From Panax quinquefolius (Eukaryota > Streptophyta > Magnoliopsida > Apiales > Araliaceae): DNA of 64,000 bases. The stretch lies in contig JAINUW010000037.1 in the NCBI GenBank assembly GCA_020205615.1, forward strand, positions 62,001 through 126,000, in the 5' to 3' direction. Numbering within the stretch: position 1 is the stretch's first letter; the number at the start of each line of letters is the position of its first letter. Made by a program: the position numbers and the translations under genes. The notes below the pieces were generated by a model. The model searched no databases and was not told the DNA's origin. It worked only from the letters and a program-made list of their open reading frames with translations. Positions 47,708 through 58,291 of this stretch are shown here, piece by piece.

Positions 47708-48150
47708 CTCGGTTGGGAGAGGAGAAGGAAGAGAATGAGCATGAATGCTCAGATCAAAAGTGATCGAGAAATAGAAAAGCTAGTAAATCGCCGACTTTGT
47801 ATAACGGAAGAGAAATAAAGAAGAACGGTAATCCGAACCCTAGTTGCTTCTGAATTTTCTTTTAAGTTTTTATGTTCAAAAACATAACTTAATGAGAATA
47901 AGGAGTAAAAGATATTGAGAATGATTTCATATGGTTGAAATCATGAAAAAAATAAGAAATAAGAAATTTAGTTTATAAATTTCTTAATGAAGTATAAGAT
48001 TCGTATGGATTTTGAGCGATTCGAATGAATTTTATGAATGAGTAGGTCAAATAATTAAGGAAAGGTGTTCTATAACATTAAATTCCCAGAAAAAGTGAAA
48101 TTGTAATTCAAAATATCGATTAAAAATGAAGAACGAACGAAGAACGCGAA
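46752..48150 (+). mobile_element. Fam-D LTR copy a, first part
   Basis: Starts TGTGACAACCCGG. Contains the CCCATGGG-containing stretch (about 47485), inverted CTTGGCCACC / GGTGGCCAAG words, TATAAATAG at 47627-47635 and a (GA)n leader at 47681-47707. Split at 48151 by the Fam-B element; resumes at 57016. Predicted ORFs on both strands (47338-47563) have no family features. Confidence 0.78.
47627..47635 (+). promoter_or_regulatory. LTR core promoter TATAAATAG (Fam-D)
   Basis: Follows CCTAGCTTTGAAAATC; a (GA)n tract of 27 bp (47681-47707) lies about 50 bp downstream in the expected transcript leader. The copy at 2940 has CTAGCTTTGTATATATAG in the same place. Confidence 0.7.
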
Positions 48151-49184
48151 TGTGATGCCCCAAAATTAGGTATACGTCACCCATCTTGGGTCGCCACTTA
48201 CATGGTACTAATTTAAATACAACTTACTAATATAACTCGTAGGTACAATAATATATAAATCATGAGTTTGAATACAAATATTGTCTCACTAGATATTATA
48301 CAAACTCAAAAGGAGTCCTCATTACAATTATTATCACACTATTTCACGCCGAATAGTGAGGACTACTAATGCTATCCTCTCGGACCATTACTCCGCTCCT
48401 CGACTCGTCCCATTTATATTCTCATTTCCGAAGAGAATAAAGGAAAGAAAGGGTGAGCTCAACTAGCCCAAGAAGAAATATTATAACTAAGATAATGCAG
48501 AATAAATTATCAATAGTCTTCAACAATGTTAAACCGATAAAATACAATAGACAACCGTTTAATCTGCAGTGAATATGCAATCCATTAAAAGAGTCAAGTA
48601 GTAAAAATAAAGTCTACTATCTTTTAGGTTTTAAAAGGTTTTCATAAATTTTTATCACTAAGACTCGGTTTAATGAATAAACCACAATATCTAATCATCC
48701 CGTATGCACCACTTGGCCAAGGATTTTCATCAAATTATCAATGGTCATGACTATACCGAATCACCCCCGGTCATAATCATACCAAAACTATCCATCACTG
48801 CATTACAGGCCACTAAGGACTTTTATCACATCATTTATAACAAGCCATGATTATACCGAATGATCCCTGGTCATAACCATACTAAATTCATCTATGCACG
48901 TAAGCCAAAGATAACATAATATAACATGAGGATGATGACAATGACATAATAATTCAATAAAACAAGTTCACGAATTAATTTATTCAGAACTAATAACGTC
49001 CAAATTGTCAACATGATAATCGCTTTTATAGAGTAAAATTCAAGAATGATCGTAAGAATATTTCCATGAAAAGATATCGGATGAAACGCAAATATCAAGA
49101 ATATTCTACTAATTTCATGGAGTATAGAAGTCAAAGTTTTAACCAACTAGGTATAATAAAGAATGAAATAACAAAAGAAATCAC

Positions 49185-49210
49185 CATGCATGCGATAGAT
49201 CGCATGCATG
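49185..49210. repeat. perfect 12-bp palindrome in Fam-B LTR
   Basis: CATGCATGCGAT, AG, ATCGCATGCATG. The 5' LTR has the same site with two changes on the right arm (about 55651-55676). Confidence 0.9.
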
Positions 49211-49640
49211 TAGGTTATTCCAGCAGAATAATAATAACGGAACTAGGTCGTGAAATTCACAATCGACAAGATGTTCCAATGTAATAATAAATGCGAATAA
49301 TAAATGATGGAACCGGTCCGTAAAGATAGCATGTATGTGATATTCCGGCATGTAATAATAAAGGCGGAATAATAAAAAATGGAACTGTGTCCAGTGTAAA
49401 ACACACGCATGTGAGGATATTCCAATGAATAATAAAGATGTCACCAAGTATAGGGTAAACCACGATACAGATTATGTATAGGTATGTCACAGCGTATCAA
49501 AGTTATTCCAATGAATAATAAAGAATGGAATAACAGAGGAATTTCACCAAGTATAGGGTATGCCGCGTATACAGGTTATTCCAACAGAATAATAAAGAAT
49601 GGAATAATAGAAGTTCTCTTCATGAATAAGAAAGAATAAC
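49200..49640. repeat. Fam-B LTR variable tandem array
   Basis: Units of about 60-75 bp built around TTATTCCAATGAATAATAAAGAATGGAATAA plus a variable half such as TTCACCAAGTATAGGGTA. About six units here and at 55670-56080; reduced to one in the solo LTR near 18200. The Fam-A element at 23734 sits in the same array in copy c. Confidence 0.8.
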
Positions 49641-50548
49641 ACCCCTTACGGTACAACAAATAATATCCCTTACCTTAAAAGAATCGAATATTGGAAAAGT
49701 GAAGTAATGTGAATACTTTTTTCTTCTTTCTCTCTATAGTTTCTCTACATAGCTTCTCTCTATAATTCTCTCTACAGAGTTTCATTGAATGAATTGTAAG
49801 AAAATAATGAAGGAATGAGCTTTTATTTATAGGAAAATAGAATGCATAGTAATTAATCCATGAACGGTCCAGATTGATTTACTTTAATCGACGGTCCATA
49901 TTTAAAGCAAAATCTTTTAAATAAAATATCATATATTCTATTTATATAAAAACATTTTACTATGCAAACACTATATGCAACACTATGCAAAACACTATGC
50001 ATAATAAAATATAATATATTCTATTTATAGAATAACTTTAATAAAGTATTTTGTTTTATATAAAAGATGTTTCATTTTATTACGTTAATAATACTTAATA
50101 AAACAAAACGTCATTATCGCTATAATAATTCATATTATTAATCGACAATAATGGAATCAAACCGAGTGACTTCTCACATAAGCATCAATAATCAATACCG
50201 TGTGCTACTATGCGAACTACACATATATTATCGTATTTTTACTACCAAGTAGTTCAACAAAGATTCAACCAAAAAACTTCCGCCGTTATTTCAATAAAAT
50301 ATTTTTTTGTCATTTTCTCAATCCGATAATAATTTTGTTGTGGGGTCCACCAATGATTGAGTCGTTGTACGAATATTCCATGCTAAACCGAATATTCCCC
50401 ACCAATCGAATATAATATAACCACTTGCATACTTTGTAAAATTTATAAATACTACCCACAACTATAATATTATCTCAAATTCACACCATAATATTAAAAA
50501 ATTATTTGAATAAATTTAAATCTTTATTGATAAAATCTGGGTCTCACA

Positions 50549-50564
50549 ATCTCCCTCCTTATGG
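50549..50564 (-). other. Fam-B polypurine tract
   Basis: Minus strand CCATAAGGAGGGAGAT directly before the 3' LTR start. Confidence 0.9.
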
Positions 50565-50589
50565 AATTTCGCCCGAAAATTAGGGTGGT

Positions 50590-52740
50590 AACGCACTGTA
50601 TGATAAGAGGTTAGGATACCTTGAATACCTTTATCTTTGAAAACATTAAATTCATCTTTGCAATCCATTTAAAGATATTCATTAACAATTCATCTTTGCA
50701 CTACAGGGCCAAAGATATACAACTCAGAAACCAATAATCTTGAGAGGACGCAACTTAATAAGATCACGCCCACGAATTATCCATTGCATTCATCGCCAAG
50801 GATATTCGTGTTTTCAATTACTGATCGTGATTATACCGAATAATCCTTGGTCATAATCATACCAAGTCTATCAATGCACTACTACCTAAAGATGACTTTT
50901 TACCACATCCATGAATTAATATTTCATCTTTGAGACTCATTTCAATAATTAATCCATATCATCGAATCATCCCTCGCACTACACGGCCAAGGATATTCAT
51001 TAGTATCACGACCACGAATTATCCATGCACTACTACCAAAGATAATCGTGTATTCATTAAGTATCACGACCACAAATTATCTATGCACTACGTGCCAAAG
51101 ATAATCGTGTATTCATTAAGTATCACGACCACAAATTATCCATGCACTACGTGCAAAGATAATCGTGTATTCATTAGTATCACGACCACAATTATACATG
51201 CACTACGTGCCAAAGATAATCGTGTTTTCAATTAATTACCATGATTATACCAAACAATCCTGGTCGGTCATAATCATACCAAGTCCATCTACGCACGTGA
51301 GCCATGTATGACTTTCAACATAATATAAGCATGAGGATAATGATATAAAGAATCAATCAAATGAGATAAAGGATAAATATTAAACATTTATAATATAATT
51401 TATCCAGATTCAAGAATATCCCCATGTTATCAATCACTTAATAATCTCATAATCTAATATCATTAATATTATAACAATATTTTAATCACTTCTTAAATTT
51501 ATAAACAATTTATCTCAATTGTTTACGCTTTTACCATATAATGCATTTAATCATTCAAAATGCCATACTCATAAGATATCATCACCAATTATCAAATCCT
51601 CAAAAAAAAATATGCATATACTCTATATAGGATTCTCTAGCCATAAAATCCTATTTTCAACTTTGTTACTTCATATAACATATTTAACTCATATGTTCGT
51701 AATTAAACTATTTTCATGAAAAATACCAACTCAGTCCCAAAATTATTTCTTTTCTGGGATTTAGCATAATATAGTCCCATAATGAAAATATATTTTTCTA
51801 AATTTTTAAAATTCATTTACTATTTTTCAAAAATCAATTTCTAATTAATTCCTTAAGAAATTAGCTACCTCAAGTTTAACTCCAAAATTCCCAAATCTTG
51901 GCAGGACCTTACACATGTTAATGTGAGCCTCAATTTAAATTTCATGGTCATCTGAGTTATAGAACTCCGGTTATAGCATTTTTCTTCAAAAAACCTAAAT
52001 ATTAAAATGTTCATAACTTGCTCATTTTAAGTCGGAATGAGCTCATTTTTGGACACGATGTTCTTTATACCATATACTTTTATGTCCCAAAAGGCCTGAA
52101 TTTTTCTCACTAATTAAGTGGCCGAAATAGCCCTTACAAAAATGTGGCAACAGCTTTTTGGACATTTTAAAGTTTTGACTACTTTGCTAAAATCAGTCCA
52201 CACACGAAAATCTACAACACCTTTTTCATTGATTCCACTTGGATTAGTTAGGTAACTCATAGATCTAACTCTAGGACTTAACCACACTCAAAAATTCAAA
52301 ATATAATAGGAGATTTGGTCAATTGAATTTCATGTTACGTTTTTCACCAAAATCTGGGTTTTAACTCCTTGTGATTTTAAGAAACTTTCATGTTTTCACA
52401 TACTAACCAACATAACTCATCATAACACTTACTAATACCACGATACCCATGATTTTCATTAGTCCAATGCTTTTATTATGACTTTCATCATAAACCACGT
52501 AAACCTGCTCATTTTAGTTGAAGAAATATTTGAGGGTTTAAGAAATGGGTTTTATACTGGGGTCAATACGAAATTCGATTTCACGCTCTAAGTAGGCTAA
52601 GAAGTCTTCAAGAATACGCCAGAAATTTATTAATAATAGAAATATCATTCAAAATCGTGACTCTCATCCAAGACTTGGATAGTACGTCACATCGATACCA
52701 ACTGTGACTTATATCCCTTAACCTAGATAGCACCTCACAA
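50590..52740 (-). mobile_element. LTR-like sequence replacing pol in Fam-B
   Basis: Where RT, RNase H and integrase should lie, the sequence instead resembles Fam-A/Fam-B-type LTR interior: CATCTTTGCACTAC..CAAAGATA units (50689-51235) and a stretch at about 51500-51840 that parallels 43230-43580 of the Fam-A LTR (TAATGCATTTAATCAT, GGATTCTC.AGCCATAAAATC, TTCTTTTCTGGGATTTAG). It has no TG/CA ends that I can define. No pol motif is readable in any frame. Confidence 0.7.
50989..51235. repeat. 60-bp tandem repeat, four to five units
   Basis: Unit: CATGCACTACGTGCCAAAG, ATAATCGTGTATTCATTAAG, TATCACGACCACAAATTATC, nearly identical in four consecutive copies. The ORF 50930-51235 is its translation. 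Confidence 0.92.
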
Positions 52741-52799
52741 TGATACCTATAAACTTGCCATCTTCATTCACGATGTATGTCGCCTACTGAAGTAAAGTC

Positions 52800-53274
52800 C
52801 GGCTTCGGTGCATTCCACACAAGGAAGTCAACAACGAAAGGTTCGGGGCTCTTTACTTATGGCTTCGACATGACAATAATTGACTTTAGTAGTTTGGTTA
52901 CTTGAATTCGCACAAAAAGTTGGTTATGAATATAAAAGCTAACAACCTTACTAAAAAAGCATGATGAGTAGTTAACCAATTGATTCCTAAAATCACATCA
53001 AAGGAAAATATTTTCAAAAAGATAAGATCGACAGTAACGTGAAAATGTTTATTTGAATCAAACAAGATTTAAAAATAGTAAGCGAACGTAAGGCTCCTAC
53101 TAACGAAGTTTCAACCAATAAGTCAAAGTTTAACTTCTTCGGAGTCAAATTTAAACGTTGAACACAACTAGGTGAAATAAAAGAGTGGGTAGAACTGGTA
53201 TCTAACACGGTATAGACTTCGCAAGAGCTTATGATTAACTTACCCGTGATAATTTTATTCAGGTTCCTCGTCAC
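52800..53274 (-). pseudogene. Fam-B protease stub
   Basis: Retroviral-type aspartic protease cleaves the polyprotein. The frame at 53274-53014 reads VYTVLDTSSTHSFISPSCVQRLNL (21-44): the D-T-G active site has become D-T-S (Asp25). A frame change near 53010 leads to ILGINWLT-like residues (about 52985-52960), the block that ends the protease in Tekay-type elements, after which the coding trace is lost by about 52860. Probably inactive both by truncation and by the active-site change. Confidence 0.75.
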
Positions 53275-53293
53275 GAAAAAAAAACGCTCTCTC

Positions 53294-54437
53294 TTAAACT
53301 ACCGGCTTTGGTTTGTCTGGGACAGCCTTTGGTGCCTCCATCCTAGTTGAATTTGTCTTCGGTAAACGACAAAATCGAGCTAAGTGACCTTCTCTTCCAC
53401 AATTATAACATGCTTTGGACGGCATGGCGCAGTTCGGACTGATGTGTCCCTCTCCTCCGCATTTGAAGCATATGATAGGTGGTCTTTCTCCTTCCTTAAC
53501 AACGGGTGCTGGTGCTGACGTCTTTCCATCATTGTTGAATCTCCCTTTTTTGAAATGTCCATTCTTATTGCTTTTGACCACGATTACCACGAAGTGGTTA
53601 CCATATCTAGCATGTTGATTCCTCCACGCTTGTTGTCACCGCTCGATGACTACTCTCATTGGTATTATAATTTACCGCTTCTTTTAGTCAATTGACTCGT
53701 TATCGCGCTCCACTAATCGAGCCCTATTTACAACATCTGAATACAAACACGCTTTACGAGAAATAAGATGTTGACGATCTCCCGCTTCAAACCTCTTAAA
53801 AACATTCGCGCCATTCTCTCTTCATTATCCACCAAGTGGGATATAAACCGTGATAACTCCGCAAATTTTGCCTCGTATTGCGACACGGCCATATTGTTTT
53901 GTTCCAACTTGATAAACTCCACCTCCTTTATGTGGCGAATACTTTCGGGAGAGTATTTGTCATTGAATGACTCTTGGAACTTCTCCCAAGATATCTTCAA
54001 GACAAAGAAGTTGAGTACGCTTTTACCGATTCCCACCAAGAATCGCCTCTCTCCGCAACATAAAGGCGGTGAAGGGAACCTTTTGCTCCTCGGAGCATCT
54101 CAAGACATCAAATATCTTGGTAATCTGCTTTATCCATGCTTCCGCCGTAAGTAGTTTTGGCTCTCCCTTAAACTCCGGTGGTCCCTCCTTGAATTGTTTA
54201 GCGGTGACCGCCGAGAGTTTTCCGTGTTTCCACCCCACGTTTTTGGACGAAGTCACTTTTACCGATGTTGCATGAATTCTAAAACCTCTTAAACGCACTC
54301 GTCGTTCGTCAATTGATCAAGTGTTGTTGTTTACAGGAGGATTATCGCCATCCCATTGCACATTGTCCTCGATTATTGATCGTGGAGAATCAACAGTCTC
54401 GTGCTCCATTGCTATTCTCAACATTCTCGGATGCCAT
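53294..54437 (-). pseudogene. Fam-B gag, Tekay-like, two intact zinc knuckles
   Basis: Start MASENVENSNGA at 54437, then a stop and frame changes. Frame 54298-54023 holds FKEGPPEFKGEPKLLTAEAW..ITKIFDVLRCSEEQKV (about 41-79), the capsid opening. Frame 54039-53728 holds FQESFNDKYSPESIRHIKEVEF..LEQNNMAVSQYEAKFAEL and RMFLRGLKREI. Frame 53590-53294 holds two intact CX2CX4HX4C knuckles (residues 41-54 and 61-74). At least three breaks separate the frames. Family known: nucleic-acid-binding structural protein of Ty3/gypsy chromoviruses. Confidence 0.85.
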
Positions 54438-54608
54438 TTTCAAACACCGCCACAAAATAAGGGTTAATTGACATGCAACATATTATCACTATACTCGATC
54501 GATCAATCAAATACCAAATAAACTTAGGTAGGTCATACTAGCGAAGAATTCCTCTCTCTCCCTCCTAGTTCTAGTCTCACATCTTAGCCAGAGGATCATA
54601 TCCCTAAG

Positions 54609-54620
54609 CTCGATACCAAC
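54609..54620 (-). other. Fam-B primer binding site
   Basis: Minus strand GTTGGTATCGAG directly after the 5' LTR, one deletion from TTGGTATCAGAG of the initiator tRNA-Met type. Confidence 0.85.
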
Positions 54621-57015
54621 CGCGACGCCCCTAAAATTAGGTATACGCCACCCATCTTGGGTCGCCACTTACATGGTAATGTAATTTAAATACAACTTAC
54701 TAATATAACATGGTGTACAATACGACATAAACCGTGAGTTTGAATACAAATATTTTCTACTAGATATTATACAAACTCAAAAGGAATCCTCATTACAATT
54801 ATTATCACACTATTTCACGCAGAATAGTGAGGACTACTAATGCTATCCTCCGGACCATTACTCCGTTCCCCGACTCGTCTCGGCTATATTCTCATTTCAC
54901 AAGAGAAAAAAGTGAAAGAAAGGGTGAGCTCAACTAGCCTAAGAAGAAATATTATAACTAAGATAATACGTAATAAATTATCAATAGTCTTCAACAATGT
55001 TAAACCGATAAAATACAATAGACAACCAGTTTAATCTGCAATGAATATGCAATCCATTAAAAGAGTCAAGTAGAAAATAAAGTCTACTATCTTTTAGGTT
55101 TTAAAAGGTTTTCATAAATTTTTATCACTAAGACTCAATTTAATGAATAAACCACAATATCTAATCATCCCTGTACCATGGTCAAGGATTTTCATCAAAT
55201 TATCAATGGTCATGACTATACCGAATCACCCCTGGTCATAATCATACCAAAAACTATCCATCACTGCATTACAGGCCACTGAAGACTTTTATCACATCAT
55301 TTATAACAAGCCATGATTATACCGATTGATCCCTGGTCATAATGATACTAAATTCATCTATGCACGTAAGCCAAAGATAACATAATATAAAATGAGGATG
55401 ATGACAATGACATAATAATTCAATAAAACAAGTTCACGAATTAATTTATTCAGAACTAATAACGCCCAAATTGTCAACATGATCATCGCTTTTATAGAGT
55501 AAAATTCAAGAATGATCGAGAAGAATATTTCCATGAAAGATTTGGATGAAACGCAAATATCAAGAATATTCTACTAATTTCATGGAGTATAGAAGTCAAA
55601 GTTTTAACCAACTAGGTATAATAAAGAATGAAATAACAAAAGAAATCACCATGCATGCGATAGATCGCAGACATGTAGGTTATTCCAATGAGAATAATAA
55701 TAACGGAACCCGGTGTCGTGAAATTCACATCGACAGACGGGATGTTCCAATGTAATAATAAATGCGGAATAATAAATGATGGAACCAAATTACAGATAGC
55801 AAGCATGCATGTGATATTCCGGAATAATAAAAAGACTAATAATAAAAATGGAACCTGTGTCGGTGTAAAACACACAAATAGGATATTCCAATGTAATAAT
55901 AAAGATGTCACCAAGTATAGGGTAAACCACGATCTGATTATGTATAGGGTACGCCACAGATACAAAGTTATTCCAAATGTAATAATAAAGAATGGAATAA
56001 CAGAGGAATTTCACCAAGTATAGTGGTACGCCATGTATATAGGTTATTCCAATGTAATAATAAAGAATGGAATAATGTAATTTCTCTTCATGAATAAGAA
56101 AGAATAACACCCTTTACGGTACAACAAATAATATCCCTTACCTTAAAAGAACCGAATATTGGAAAAGTGAAGTAATGAGAATACTTTTCTTCTTTCTCTC
56201 TATAGTTTTCTCTATAGCTTCTCTCTATAATTTCTCTCTCTAGAGTTTCAGGTGAATTCGTAAGAAAATAATGAAGGAATGAGCTTCTATTTATAGGAAA
56301 ATAGAATGCATAGTAATTAATCCATGAAGCGGTCAGATTGATTTACTTTAATCTGACGGTCCATATTTAAAGCAAAATCTTTTAAATAAAATATCATATA
56401 TTCTATTTATATAAAAACATTTTATTATGCAAAACACTATGCAACACTATGCAAAATACTATGCATAATAAAATATAATATATTCTATTTATAGAATAAC
56501 TTTAATAAAGTATTACATTTTATATAAAAAGATGTTTCGTTTTTATTACGTTAATAATACTGAATAAAACAAAACGTCATTATCGCTATAATAATTCATA
56601 TTATTAATCGACAATAATGGAATCAAACCGGTGACTTCTCAAATAAGCATCAATAATCAATACCGTAGTGCTACTATGCAACCACACGACATCGTATTTT
56701 TTACTTTACTCGAAAGTAGTTCAACAAGATCAACGGTAAATCTTCCGTAGTTATTTCAATAAAATATTTTTTGTCGTTTCTCAATCCGATAATAATTTTG
56801 TTGTGGGGTCCACCAATGATTGAGTAGTTGTCGAATATTCCCTCGCTAAACCGAATATTCCCCTAACCAATCGAATATATATATAACCACTTGCATACTT
56901 TGCAAAATTTATAAATACTAACCACAACTATAATATTATCTCAAATTCACACCATAATATTAAAAAATTATTTAAAAAAATTTAAATCTTTATTGATAAA
57001 ATCTGGGGTCTCACA
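54621..57015 (-). mobile_element. Fam-B 5' LTR
   Basis: Collinear with 48151-50548. Starts on the minus strand TGTGAGACCCC (57015) and ends GGGGCGTCGCG (terminal CA changed to CG at 54621). TATAAATAG on the minus strand at about 56287-56295, GAATATTCC sites at about 56841-56865, tandem array 55670-56080. ORFs here translate repeats. Confidence 0.88.
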
Positions 57016-58291
57016 ATGAAGAACACGAAGAACGTTGTTGATGGACAAATTTAAAATCATCGTAGTATAATTGTTGTTGATGGACAAGTTTAAAACCATC
57101 GCGTATAAGTTAGATGCTTATTGCTTGGTTAGAAGCAGAGAAACGCGTTCATGAAGAACTAATTAAAACTAAGCTATAACGAAGTTATGGCAAAAATTTC
57201 GTAAAAGAAGAACGAAAATTTGAAAGTTAGTAATGAACCCAATCGTGTAGGGTTTCATAAGAAAGTAAGAGAACGTAGAAAATGTGATTCGTGGACTCAA
57301 GAACGAACGAATTCCGAGTTCGGATGACCGAATTACGGACGAACGAACAAAGAACATTAAAAACGTTAAAATGAACGAAGAATGAAGATTAAGCTAATTG
57401 AATGGAATTTTAACGGATTCAGAACAAAGTTCTATCCGTGGCTTATCGAAGTACATAAGTTAAGGAAGAAAATGGCTTTGGAACGACCTCGTTCCGAGTT
57501 ATAACGAAGAAGTTATGAGATTTCGAAATCAGCGTCTCATGCTTGTAAAAGACTTAGAAAAATTTTCTAGGTTTCACGCTCTCTGTACAGTCACGAAGTT
57601 GTGCCTTGAGGTCGGCACAGTCAAGATAACAAATGTCTCGAGCACACTATAAGAATTCGTCGCATGTACGAATCCAGTAGTATAATTTGTGAAAGCGTAT
57701 GCAGCCGCCATACAGCTCGAAAATCTTCGAGTGTAATGGCAGCACACTCCACTAATTAGGGGACTCGTACAGCCGCAGCCTGGTCGAGAAGAGAGGAGAG
57801 AGAAGTAGGTCGAGCTGCAACGCCGAGAGGAAGGAAGGAAACGCGGTGGCCAGTCACGGCAGTAAGAGTAATGCCAGTAAATGAGATTTTTAGTTCTCGC
57901 CATCGAGGATGTGCAAGAAAGAACTATGAACATAATGTTCAACTAATGTAACACTTAATCAAGTGTTTTAAACCTTTAATAAAGGTTGAACGAAAAGATT
58001 AAACGAGAATAAAAGATAAAGAATGTAGATGCGGGTTACGAAACCGATGTCCGGGGACCGTAGTCGCGATAAACTAACGTTAAGGATTGCTATGGTTGTG
58101 ATTCCTTAGACGTTGGTTGACGATGTTAATGTATAACATTTTGATGGTATGACATAGTATTGAGAGATGAATGTAAAGCGTTTAGACGCTGTGAACGCAA
58201 CGTTGTTGCGATGATCGATCGGTCTTAGCATACAGCAAACCGTATGGCTTTGACATTAAGAAAGAATAATGAACATGGGGTTAATGGAATG
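57016..58291 (+). mobile_element. Fam-D LTR copy a, second part
   Basis: Continues 48150 in the same GAACGAAGAACG-rich style and matches the 3' half of the copy at 971-2940 loosely (GAATTCCGAGTT..GGATG; AAAACGTTAAAATGAACG). Cut at 58292 by the copia LTR. The ORF 57574-57942 on the minus strand shows no domain and is probably chance. Confidence 0.65.

Larger units (their letters stand above)
48151..50548 (-). mobile_element. Fam-B 3' LTR
   Basis: TGTGATGCCCC at 48151 to GTCTCACA at 50548, with GTGAGCTCAACTAGCCC (48452-48468), a tandem array (49200-49640), minus-strand TATAAATAAA at 49822-49831, TCACATAAGC (a decayed ACGT word, about 50175) and GAATATTCC sites (about 50371-50400). Confidence 0.88.
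48151..57015 (-). mobile_element. Fam-B complete element without RT or integrase
   Basis: 8865 bp, minus orientation: 5' LTR 54621-57015 (2395 bp), primer site, gag, protease stub, LTR-like filler, PPT, 3' LTR 48151-50548 (2398 bp). Flanks GCGAA (48146-48150) and ATGAA (57016-57020) are an imperfect target duplication; the two differences are C/T and G/A changes at former CpG positions, as expected if a methylated duplication decayed. Gag is of Tekay-like chromoviral type. Pol beyond protease is gone, so the copy is non-autonomous. Confidence 0.85.

Noticed and set aside
57574..57942. 122-residue minus-strand ORF rich in Cys and Ser
   Set aside because: Located in Fam-D LTR sequence; no domain and no counterpart noted in the copy at 971-2940.
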